Below, piece by piece: positions 1 to 6,157 of a stretch of DNA of 12,253 nt. Source of the DNA: an uncultured Clostridium sp. (lineage in GTDB: Bacteria; Bacillota; Clostridia; Lachnospirales; Lachnospiraceae). The position numbers were made by a program, and so were the translations under genes. The notes beneath the pieces were generated by a model. It did not search any database, had not been told where the DNA came from, and saw only the letters and a list, made by a program, of their open reading frames with translations. The stretch is taken from assembly GCA_900539185.1 (NCBI GenBank), contig UQBG01000030.1:1-12253 (forward strand), in the 5' to 3' direction. The number at the start of each line of letters is the position of its first letter. The stretch's first letter is position 1.

Positions 1-236
1 TTAATTCTATGAAGCTGGCAATGGATAATGGAATCAGGTCTATTGCATTTCCTTCCATATCAACGGGAGTATATAGTTTCCCGGTTGAGTCGGCAGCAAA
101 GATTGCGGTACATACAGTAAATAGGTTTTTGCAGGATAATCCGGATTGCTTTGATCTGGTGGAGTGGGTGCTGTTTGATACTCATACTGAATCAGTATAC
201 GAAGCAGAAGTTGATCAACTGTATAAAATGATATAA
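1..236 (+). CDS. Macro-domain protein, C-terminal part (5' end outside window)
   Basis: This is the C-terminal half of a macro domain, a fold that binds ADP-ribose and, in many bacterial members, removes O-acetyl groups from O-acetyl-ADP-ribose or ADP-ribose from proteins. The visible part contains the family's ligand-loop signature SIAFPSISTGVYSFP, followed by an AAKIAV helix and a typical end with a VLFD strand. The usual GVYG loop reads GVYS here, with Ser in place of the second Gly. The frame is open from the first bases of the window (an Asn-Ser pair precedes the first visible Met), so the Met at position 9 is internal and not the start. Whole proteins of this type are roughly 150-180 residues (or longer when fused), so about half or more lies to the left. 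The stop lies 7 bp from the stop of the convergent transporter gene. Substrate and target cannot be told from the fragment. Confidence 0.87.
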   Translation, partial: NSMKLAMDNGIRSIAFPSISTGVYSFPVESAAKIAVHTVNRFLQDNPDCFDLVEWVLFDTHTESVYEAEVDQLYKMI

Positions 237-243
237 TAAGCCG

Positions 244-1575
244 TCAAAAGGCAACCTTCATAGCCAGTGCAATCACGCATAGCAGGATGGCAATCGGAAC
301 ATATACATAACGTCCCAGAAAATACCAGAGCTTTCCCTGTGGTTTTTTGCTGCCCTGATGGATAGCAGACAGGAGCCGATCACGTTTCATGATCCAGAAC
401 CAGGAAATGGCGCCGAGTGTTGCCCCGATCGGTATGATGTAGATGGAAACCAGATCCATCCAGAAGCCCCAGCGGTCAATTGTTTCCATGCCGACACCGA
501 TGCCAAAACACAGGACACAGAGAATCGCCAGAGCAAGCGTTCTGTTTAGGCGCGGAAACCGGTGCAGGAGCGATTCAATAACTGCCTCAAACATGTTCTG
601 CAGAGAACTGACTCCGGCAAAGATCATAGCGGCATACAGGATCACTGCAAACAGTCGCCCCATAGGGATATCCTGCAGGATAGAAGGCAGGGTGATGAAC
701 AGGAGTCCGGGACCCGCACCGACATCGACCTGATAGGAAAAACAGGCAGGAATGATAACCAGAGCAGCCACCAGAGCGGCAATGGTATCAAACAGGGCGG
801 TGTGACGGGAAACACTGATGACATCTTCCTTTTCGTTTAGATAAGAACCATAGGTGATCATGCCGCTTCCTGTGATCGAGAGGGAGAAAAAGGCCTGCCC
901 CATAGCACTGATCCAGACGGCCGGGTTGGCAAGTGCTTCCCAACGTGGGAGGAACATAAAGCGATAACCGTCGATTGCTCCCGGCAGCAGTGCCACCCGG
1001 ATCGCCAGAATCAGGAAAATCAGAAAAAACAGCGGCATCATAATCTTATTGGTTTTCTCAATGCTGTTAGCTCCTAACAGAAGGGTCAGGAGCGTTCCGA
1101 TAATCACGATAATATGAAATGGCACAACAGAAAAGTCAGTTGTGGAAAAAGATGAAAACCATTCATTGGTGTCGACCTGCATCAGAAGGCCGGAGGCAGA
1201 ATCAACAAATGCCTTCAGTACATAGGCCACAATAATGGAATATCCGATCGTAATGCATAAAGAACCGCAGAGTGGCAGCCAACCGAGGATACGTCCGGCA
1301 GTTCCGGCCTTTGGATGTCTGGTTGCCCATGCATGTTCATAGGAACCCAGTGTTCCGGTTCTTGCCTGACGCCCGACGGCAAATTCGGCAGGAAGTCCAA
1401 CGTAGCTGAATAGCACGATGAATAGTAAATAGATCAACAAAAAGGCACCGCCACCATTGCTGCCCAGTTTATTGGGAAAGCCCCAGACATTTGCCATACC
1501 GACTGCCGATCCGACAGAGGCCAATATAAATCCCCAGCGGCTTCCGAAAGAAGTTCGTTTCTGATTCGTTTTCAT
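244..1575 (-). CDS. Sodium-dependent transporter, neurotransmitter:sodium symporter (NSS/SNF) family
   Basis: An integral membrane Na+-coupled symporter of the LeuT/NSS family, which imports amino acids or related amines. The first helix carries the family signature GSAVGMANVWGFP followed by NGGGAFLLIY, the unwound TM1 and TM2 region that forms the Na+ and substrate sites in LeuT. A later SLSITGSGMITYGSYL segment matches the TM6 region. About 11-12 hydrophobic helices span roughly 443 residues, the normal size of bacterial members. I prefer the Met at 1575: GGGTGA (1580-1585) lies 4 nt before it. The upstream in-frame Met at 1587 has AGGG only 1 nt away; it would add four residues. A good promoter lies upstream (1617-1645). 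The gene runs in the same direction as the Crp-type regulator. Substrate is not predictable from sequence; amino acid uptake is inference from the family. Confidence 0.95.
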   Translation of the reverse strand: MKTNQKRTSFGSRWGFILASVGSAVGMANVWGFPNKLGSNGGGAFLLIYLLFIVLFSYVGLPAEFAVGRQARTGTLGSYEHAWATRHPKAGTAGRILGWLPLCGSLCITIGYSIIVAYVLKAFVDSASGLLMQVDTNEWFSSFSTTDFSVVPFHIIVIIGTLLTLLLGANSIEKTNKIMMPLFFLIFLILAIRVALLPGAIDGYRFMFLPRWEALANPAVWISAMGQAFFSLSITGSGMITYGSYLNEKEDVISVSRHTALFDTIAALVAALVIIPACFSYQVDVGAGPGLLFITLPSILQDIPMGRLFAVILYAAMIFAGVSSLQNMFEAVIESLLHRFPRLNRTLALAILCVLCFGIGVGMETIDRWGFWMDLVSIYIIPIGATLGAISWFWIMKRDRLLSAIHQGSKKPQGKLWYFLGRYVYVPIAILLCVIALAMKVAF

Positions 1576-1610
1576 GTAGTCACCCATACCCTAATTGTTT
1601 TTTCATATAC

Positions 1611-1645
1611 TTGACCATTGTAGTATATTGTTCCGGGTTGGTCAA
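1611..1645 (-). promoter_or_regulatory. Sigma-70-type promoter for the NSS transporter, bracketed by an inverted repeat
   Basis: Read on the - strand, TTGACC (1645-1640) and TACAAT (1622-1617) are separated by exactly 17 bp, close to the ideal vegetative promoter. Transcription should start near 1610, giving a leader of about 35 nt. The perfect inverted repeat TTGACCA (1611-1617) and TGGTCAA (1639-1645), with a 21-bp gap, covers both the -35 and the -10/+1 regions, so a bound repressor could block RNA polymerase. The presence of a promoter here suggests the transporter can be expressed independently of the regulator gene upstream. Confidence 0.65.
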
Positions 1646-1662
1646 ATGAAATAAAAGGAGGA

Positions 1663-2367
1663 TTAATGGGAGGTATTGATCTCTGTATGCTCCAGTTCAA
1701 GAAGCTTGAAATGGTTTTTGTGAAACTCGATCAGCCCCTCCTTTTGCATCCGGCTAAGTTCTTTTGACAGGGCACTGCGGTCGGTGTTTAAGAAGTCCGC
1801 AAACTGTTCCCGGTTAAAAGGAATATCGAATTCCGTCTTGCCGAGTGAGCTGGCCATGCCGGAAAGGTAGTAGCTGATCCGTTCGCGAATCTTCTTTGGC
1901 GTAATATAGAAGATATGGAGAGACAGAGTCAGACTTCGTCTGGAAGATAAAAGCAGAAGGTTTTTTAGCATCTGCTGCTGCCAGCCATAGTGATCGTACT
2001 TCCCGGACATGATCGCCTGTACATTTAGCAGGAAAATCGTTGTAGGTTCCGTAGCACGGGCGTCGATCATCAGACGATGCCCGGACAGTGCATAGGTTTC
2101 CCCGAAGACCTTTCCCGGAAGTACCGAGCTTAAGATGCTCTTGGATCCCCAGTAGTCTACATTTTCTACGATGACATTCCCTTTGATCACGATGCCCAGA
2201 TTCTCTGTGATTTCACCGGATTTAAAGATGAAAGAATTCCGCTTGTAGCGATGAACGCACAGAAGGCCGAGGCTCCTCATGACATCCAGATCTTCTGCGG
2301 TAAGACCTGAAAATGCCATCATTTTCAGAACTTCATCTGGATCATAATCTGGTGATTGTTTTTTCAT
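1663..2367 (-). CDS. Crp/Fnr-family transcriptional regulator
   Basis: A 234-residue cytoplasmic DNA-binding regulator with the two-domain Crp/Fnr layout. Residues about 20-130 form a cyclic-nucleotide-binding-like beta roll, including IVIKGNVIV and PGKVFGE. A long dimer helix follows, then a winged helix-turn-helix from about 184 to 213 with recognition helix DRSALSKELSRMQKEG. It has a single Cys (C37), so it cannot hold an Fnr-type [4Fe-4S] cluster. The Arg-Ser pair that binds cAMP phosphate in Crp is not visible after FGE, so cAMP is also unlikely; the effector is unknown. The start is supported by AAGGAGGGG about 8 nt upstream of the ATG. It is divergent from pflB, sharing a 280-bp control region that holds a 14-bp palindrome. 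Control of pfl, and perhaps of itself or the transporter downstream, is inference from this arrangement. Confidence 0.94.
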   Translation of the reverse strand: MKKQSPDYDPDEVLKMMAFSGLTAEDLDVMRSLGLLCVHRYKRNSFIFKSGEITENLGIVIKGNVIVENVDYWGSKSILSSVLPGKVFGETYALSGHRLMIDARATEPTTIFLLNVQAIMSGKYDHYGWQQQMLKNLLLLSSRRSLTLSLHIFYITPKKIRERISYYLSGMASSLGKTEFDIPFNREQFADFLNTDRSALSKELSRMQKEGLIEFHKNHFKLLELEHTEINTSH

Positions 2368-2519
2368 GTAAGAGCCCCTCCTTAAAATAAATAATTCTAT
2401 TGATTTTTTTGCTCAGACATAGTAATCTATATATATTGTGAGTGCTGTATGGTGTAGTTTATGCATGCCTGATTTACTGATTGTTTACAATTATAAAAAA
2501 ACAGTAAATTTTCAAAAAC

Positions 2520-2533
2520 GTGGTTATAACCAC
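2520..2533. promoter_or_regulatory. Perfect 14-bp palindrome, candidate operator for the divergent Crp-type regulator
   Basis: GTGGTTATAACCAC is a perfect palindrome centred at 2526.5. If transcription of pflB starts at A2568, 7 nt after the -10 candidate TATACT (2556-2561), the centre falls at -41.5, the standard class II activator position for Crp/Fnr proteins. With the alternative -10 TATAAT (2551-2556) the centre is near -36.5. No good -35 box is seen, which fits activator dependence. The palindrome is seen directly; binding by the adjacent regulator is inference. Confidence 0.55.
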
Positions 2534-2550
2534 CGAATTTATATTGGTAT

Positions 2551-2568
2551 TATAATATACTTACCGTA
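2551..2568 (+). promoter_or_regulatory. Probable pflB -10 region and transcription start
   Basis: Two overlapping -10 elements are visible, TATAAT at 2551-2556 and TATACT at 2556-2561, in an AT-rich tract. The sequences 16-18 bp upstream (around 2527-2534) are poor matches to TTGACA and overlap the 14-bp palindrome. The likely start lies between 2563 and 2568, giving an 80-85 nt leader for pflB. Confidence 0.5.
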
Positions 2569-2579
2569 CAAAAGCAAAG

Positions 2580-2605
2580 GATATGATATTTTCGAATATC
2601 ATATT
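2580..2605 (+). promoter_or_regulatory. Strong hairpin in the pflB leader
   Basis: ATATGATATT (2581-2590) and AATATCATAT (2595-2604) form a perfect 10-bp stem around a TTCG tetraloop, with one more possible G-U pair at the base. It ends 43 nt before the pflB ATG and is not followed by a T-run, so it is not a typical terminator. A 5' mRNA-stabilising stem for an abundant transcript, or a DNA operator, are both possible. Confidence 0.6.
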
Positions 2606-2633
2606 TTCACTAAAGTAAAAACTATAAAGTCGA

Positions 2634-2639
2634 AAGGAG
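2634..2639 (+). promoter_or_regulatory. pflB ribosome binding site
   Basis: AAGGAG lies 8 nt before ATG 2648. This decides the start: the same frame is open for another 70 codons to an ATG at 2438, but that stretch has no good ribosome site and covers the promoter, palindrome and hairpin, so the upstream start is not used. Confidence 0.9.
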
Positions 2640-2647
2640 ATTTTTTT

Positions 2648-4924
2648 ATGTTACAGAATCAGGAATGGGAATCATTCAAGGGAAGACTCTGGAAGGAAGA
2701 ATGTAATGTCAGAGATTTCATCCAGAACAACTTCACACAGTACAACGGAGACGAGAGTTTCCTGGAAGGACCAACAGACGCTACTAACAAGCTTTGGGAC
2801 AAGCTTCAGGCTCTTCAGAAGGCTGAAAGAGATAACGGTGGTGTATTGAAGGAGGATGCAGATGTTGTTTCCAGCATCACAGCATATGGTCCTGGTTACA
2901 TTGATCCGGAAACAAAGGATCTGGAGCAGATTGTAGGCCTGCAGACAGATGAACCATTAAAGAGAGCATTTATGCCTTATGGTGGTATTAAGATGGCTGA
3001 GGAAGCACTTGAGATGTATGGATATAAGCCAAACGAGAACTTCCACAAGATCTTTACAGATTATCACAAGACACATAACCAGGCAGTATTTGATGCTTAT
3101 ACTCCGGAGATGATGGCTGCACGTCATACTCATATCGTAACCGGTCTTCCGGATACTTATGGACGTGGACGTATCGTAGGTGACTACAGAAGAGTTGCTC
3201 TGTACGGTATTGATCAGTTGATCGCTTGGAAGCAGGAAGATAAGGCTAACTGTGGCGATGGTAACATGTATGATGATGTTATCCGTCAGAGAGAAGAGTT
3301 AACAGAGCAGATCAGACGTCTGCAGGAAATGAAGGTTATGGCTCAGTCATACGGTTATGATATTTCTAAGCCGGCTTCAAACGCTAAGGAAGCTGTTCAG
3401 TGGTTATACTTCGGATACCTTGCAGCTATCAAGACTCAGAACGGTGCTGCTATGTCAGTAGGTCGTGTATCTACATTCCTTGATATCTACATTGAGAGAG
3501 ATATTAAGGCCGGTAAGCTGACTGAGGCTCAGGCTCAGGAGCTGATCGATCATTTCACAATGAAGCTTCGTATGGTTAAGTTCGCAAGAATTAAGTCATA
3601 CAACGAATTATTCTCCGGTGACCCTGTATGGGCTACACTGGAAGTTGGTGGTATTGGTGTTGACGGACGTTCAATGGTTACAAAGAACGACTACAGATTC
3701 CTGCATACTCTTGAGAACATGGGACCTGCACCGGAGCCAAACCTTACAGTATTATATTCTTCAGATCTGCAGGATACTTTCAAGAAGTACGCTGCTAAGA
3801 TTTCTGTAAGAACAAGTTCTATTCAGTATGAGAACGATGATGTAATGAAGCCAATCTGGGGCGATGATTACTCAATCTGCTGCTGTGTATCTGCTACACA
3901 GACCGGTAAGGAAATGCAGTTCTTCGGAGCTCGTGCAAACCTTGCTAAGTGTCTGTTATACGCTATCAACGGTGGTAAGGATGAGAAGTTCTTAGATAAG
4001 AAGACCGGTAAGCCAATGCAGGTAGGTCCGGAATATGCACCTATTACATCTGAATATTTGGATTATGATGAAGTTATGGCTAAGTACAAGAAGATGCTTG
4101 ACTGGTTAGCAGGTCTGTATGTAAATATCCTGAACCTGATCCAGTATATGCATGACAAGTACTACTATGAGTCAGCAGAGATGGCATTGATCGATACCGA
4201 TGTACGTCGTACATTCGCAACAGGTATCGCAGGCTTCTCACACGTTATCGATTCCCTTTCAGCTATCAAGTATGCTAAGGTTAAGGTTATTCGTAACGCA
4301 GAGACAGGCTTAGCTGAAGACTTCGAGATCGAGGGAGACTTCCCTAAGTATGGTAATGATGATGACAGAGCTGATGATATCGGTGTATGGTTACTGCATG
4401 AATTCATTACAGACATCAAGAAGAGACATACCTATCGTGATTCAGAGCCTACGACATCTATCCTGACAATTACATCTAACGTAGTTTATGGTAAGTATAC
4501 AGGTAACCTTCCGGACGGAAGACGTGCTTGGACTCCGTTTGCACCGGGTGCTAACCCAAGCTACGGCGCTGAGACATCAGGACTTCTTGCATCCCTGAAC
4601 TCTGTTGCTAAGATTCCTTATGAGTGGTCACTGGATGGTATTTCTAATACTCAGACAATGAACCCTTCAGCACTGGGTCATGATGAAGAAGAGAGAGCTG
4701 AGAAGCTTGTAAGCGCTATGGATGGATACTTCGATCAGGGTGCTCATCACTTAAATGTAAACGTATTCGGTAAGGATAAGCTTCTGGATGCTATGGAGAA
4801 CCCAGATAAGCCAGAGTATGCTAACTTCACAATCCGTGTATCTGGATACGCTGTTAAGTTTATTTCACTTACACGTGAGCAGCAGCTTGATGTTATTAAC
4901 AGAACATTCCATGATTCTCTTTAA
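2648..4924 (+). CDS. pflB: Pyruvate formate-lyase (formate C-acetyltransferase)
   Basis: A glycyl-radical enzyme of anaerobic fermentation that converts pyruvate and CoA to acetyl-CoA and formate in the cytoplasm. The protein is 758 residues, almost the same as the E. coli enzyme. The radical-bearing Gly is G733 in RVSGYA, 25 residues from the C-terminus. The catalytic Cys pair is C412-C413 in the motif DDYSICCCVS; an extra Cys, C411, stands where E. coli has Ala. Other conserved blocks include MQFFGARANLAK, MHDKYYYE, HTYRD and TSNVVYGK. Codon use is strongly biased (CGT for Arg, AAG for Lys, GGT for Gly), unlike the helicase gene downstream, which indicates very high expression. An intrinsic terminator follows, then the activase gene pflA. 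The enzyme is cleaved by oxygen in its radical form, so a strict or facultative anaerobe is implied. Confidence 0.98.
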   Translation: MLQNQEWESFKGRLWKEECNVRDFIQNNFTQYNGDESFLEGPTDATNKLWDKLQALQKAERDNGGVLKEDADVVSSITAYGPGYIDPETKDLEQIVGLQTDEPLKRAFMPYGGIKMAEEALEMYGYKPNENFHKIFTDYHKTHNQAVFDAYTPEMMAARHTHIVTGLPDTYGRGRIVGDYRRVALYGIDQLIAWKQEDKANCGDGNMYDDVIRQREELTEQIRRLQEMKVMAQSYGYDISKPASNAKEAVQWLYFGYLAAIKTQNGAAMSVGRVSTFLDIYIERDIKAGKLTEAQAQELIDHFTMKLRMVKFARIKSYNELFSGDPVWATLEVGGIGVDGRSMVTKNDYRFLHTLENMGPAPEPNLTVLYSSDLQDTFKKYAAKISVRTSSIQYENDDVMKPIWGDDYSICCCVSATQTGKEMQFFGARANLAKCLLYAINGGKDEKFLDKKTGKPMQVGPEYAPITSEYLDYDEVMAKYKKMLDWLAGLYVNILNLIQYMHDKYYYESAEMALIDTDVRRTFATGIAGFSHVIDSLSAIKYAKVKVIRNAETGLAEDFEIEGDFPKYGNDDDRADDIGVWLLHEFITDIKKRHTYRDSEPTTSILTITSNVVYGKYTGNLPDGRRAWTPFAPGANPSYGAETSGLLASLNSVAKIPYEWSLDGISNTQTMNPSALGHDEEERAEKLVSAMDGYFDQGAHHLNVNVFGKDKLLDAMENPDKPEYANFTIRVSGYAVKFISLTREQQLDVINRTFHDSL

Positions 4925-4971
4925 TTAGAAGCGGTTAGGAATATCTGATAATTAAGTAACTGACAAAAGAG

Positions 4972-5003
4972 AAGTCCCGGGTAGAACTATCCGGGACTTT
5001 TTT
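4972..5003 (+). terminator. Intrinsic terminator between pflB and pflA
   Basis: AAGTCCCGG (4972-4980) pairs with CCGGGACTT (4991-4999). The stem continues inward through a G-U pair and two A-U pairs to a GAAC loop, giving about 12 bp, and runs into six T (4998-5003). It sits 48 nt after the pflB stop and 33 nt before pflA. pflA has no clear promoter of its own, so partial read-through probably sets a high PflB to PflA ratio; that is inference. Confidence 0.92.
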
Positions 5004-5035
5004 GAAGAAAAATAAAAATAATTCAGAGGTGGATC

Positions 5036-5884
5036 ATGCCGGAAAACAAACAGATTTTAGGATATATTCATTCAACAGAAAGCTTTGGAGCCGTAGATGG
5101 ACCGGGAATCCGATTCGTTGTATTCCTACAAGGCTGTAAGATGAGATGTAAGTACTGCCATAATCCTGAGACATGGAATCTGGTAGCCGACTATAGTCGT
5201 CTTTATGCGGAGGATGTAAGCGAAACAGAGCGGGAAGAACTGGAGAAGAGAATTGAAGAGAATACAAAGGCGCTGAAGGAGAAAGGGATTAAGCTGGAGG
5301 CCAGAACGCCGGAGGATGTACTGAAACAGGCACTTCGGTATCAGCCATACTGGAAGGGCGATGGAGGAATCACTGTCAGCGGTGGAGAGGCACTTCTGCA
5401 GATTGATTTCCTGATTGAATTCTTTAAGCTGGCAAAGGCAGAGGGTATTCATACCGCAGTCGATACTGCCGGAAATCCATTTACGCGGGAAGAGCCGTTT
5501 TTCTCTAAGTTCCGGGAACTGATGAAGGTAACGGATCTGTTTATTCTGGATATTAAGCAGATCGAGGATGAAAAGCATAGAAGTCTTACGGGATTTAGCA
5601 ATGCCAATATTCTGGATCTGGCACAGTATCTTTCTGAACAGGGAAAGCATATGTGGATCCGCCATGTATTAGTGCCGGGAATCACGACGGATGAAGAGGA
5701 CTTAAGAAAGACGGATGCTTTTATCCGCACATTAAAGACAGTGGATAAGGTAGAGGTTCTGCCATATCATAAGCTGGGAATTCAGGAGTGGGAACGCCTT
5801 GGCATCCCATATCAGTTGGAGGGTATCGACCCGCCGACAGCAGAACAGCTAAAGCTGGCGAAGGATATTCTGGAGAGCCGATAA
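5036..5884 (+). CDS. pflA: Pyruvate formate-lyase activating enzyme (radical SAM)
   Basis: PflA uses a [4Fe-4S] cluster and S-adenosylmethionine to abstract hydrogen from the radical glycine of PflB, switching it on. The radical-SAM motif CX3CX2C is complete (C34, C38, C41, in GCKMRCKYCHNPETW). The GGE motif for SAM binding is at 116-118 in VSGGEALLQ. Further conserved blocks are LDIKQ, WIRHVLVPG and LPYHKLG. It is 282 residues against 246 in E. coli. The difference is mostly one charged insert of about 35 residues after W47 (roughly 50-85, rich in Glu, Lys and Arg and probably helical), between the cluster loop and the EDVLKQ helix. A GAGGTGG-type ribosome site lies just before the ATG. It follows pflB in the same direction across a terminator and is closed by another terminator at 5962. 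Confidence 0.97.
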   Translation: MPENKQILGYIHSTESFGAVDGPGIRFVVFLQGCKMRCKYCHNPETWNLVADYSRLYAEDVSETEREELEKRIEENTKALKEKGIKLEARTPEDVLKQALRYQPYWKGDGGITVSGGEALLQIDFLIEFFKLAKAEGIHTAVDTAGNPFTREEPFFSKFRELMKVTDLFILDIKQIEDEKHRSLTGFSNANILDLAQYLSEQGKHMWIRHVLVPGITTDEEDLRKTDAFIRTLKTVDKVEVLPYHKLGIQEWERLGIPYQLEGIDPPTAEQLKLAKDILESR

Positions 5885-5891
5885 AGAGAAA

Positions 5892-5957
5892 ATGACATTT
5901 GAAGAAATATTTGGAAGATTCCCAAACAATTTCAAAGAAGTATGTGTAATAGAATGA
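5892..5957 (+). CDS. Possible 21-codon small ORF after pflA
   Basis: An ATG 7 nt after the pflA stop opens a 21-codon frame that ends just before the terminator stem. The peptide begins MTFEEIFGRF and ends KEVCVIE. Upstream AAAGAGAA is only a weak ribosome site, but translational coupling to pflA is possible at this distance. I recognise no family. It may equally be chance or decayed sequence. Confidence 0.2.
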   Translation: MTFEEIFGRFPNNFKEVCVIE

Positions 5958-5961
5958 AACG

Positions 5962-5990
5962 AAAAAGCCGCAGGTATCTGCGGCTTTTTT
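5962..5990 (+). terminator. Intrinsic terminator after pflA
   Basis: GCCGCAG (5967-5973) and CTGCGGC (5978-5984) form a perfect stem with a GTAT loop, extended by five A-T pairs and followed by a six-T run (5985-5990). It closes the pfl region before the independent promoter of the next gene. Confidence 0.94.
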
Positions 5991-6078
5991 CGTGATTAAA
6001 ACAGAATATGAGAAGGCAGAGGAAGAAGTGAAAAACTCTCAACAGGAAAGCGTAAGCTGGAATCAGAATAAAATCTCA

Positions 6079-6108
6079 TTGAAATCTTACCCGTACTGAC
6101 AGTATAAT
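6079..6108 (+). promoter_or_regulatory. Sigma-70-type promoter for the c-di-GMP signalling gene
   Basis: TTGAAA (6079-6084) and a perfect TATAAT (6103-6108) are 18 bp apart. The start should lie near 6115, giving a short leader of about 40 nt. No c-di-GMP riboswitch-like fold is visible in that leader. Within 5991-6078, between the terminator and this promoter, I see nothing else. Confidence 0.72.
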
Positions 6109-6157
6109 AAAAATATGTACAACTCTGTGCAAATACGATAAGAGGAAGTTGGTTAGT

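Noticed and set aside
1655..1767. 33-codon + strand ORF with a perfect AAGGAGG site, antisense to the 3' end of the Crp-type gene
   Set aside because: The ribosome site and ATG 1666 are convincing, but most of the frame lies antisense to the conserved HTH-coding region, no + strand promoter is visible, and the length is within chance.
2580..2605. Terminator or riboswitch in the pflB leader
   Set aside because: The hairpin is AT-rich with no following T-run, and no conserved riboswitch core is recognisable in the short leader.
2438..2647. 70-codon N-terminal extension of PflB from ATG 2438
   Set aside because: The stretch has no PFL similarity, contains the -10 region, palindrome and hairpin, and a good ribosome site precedes ATG 2648, which gives the normal family length.
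5126..5730. Antisense ORFs of 93 and 179 codons over pflA, and similar long antisense frames elsewhere
   Set aside because: They lie opposite conserved genes, have no recognisable domain and no ribosome site, so they are shadows of the real coding frames.
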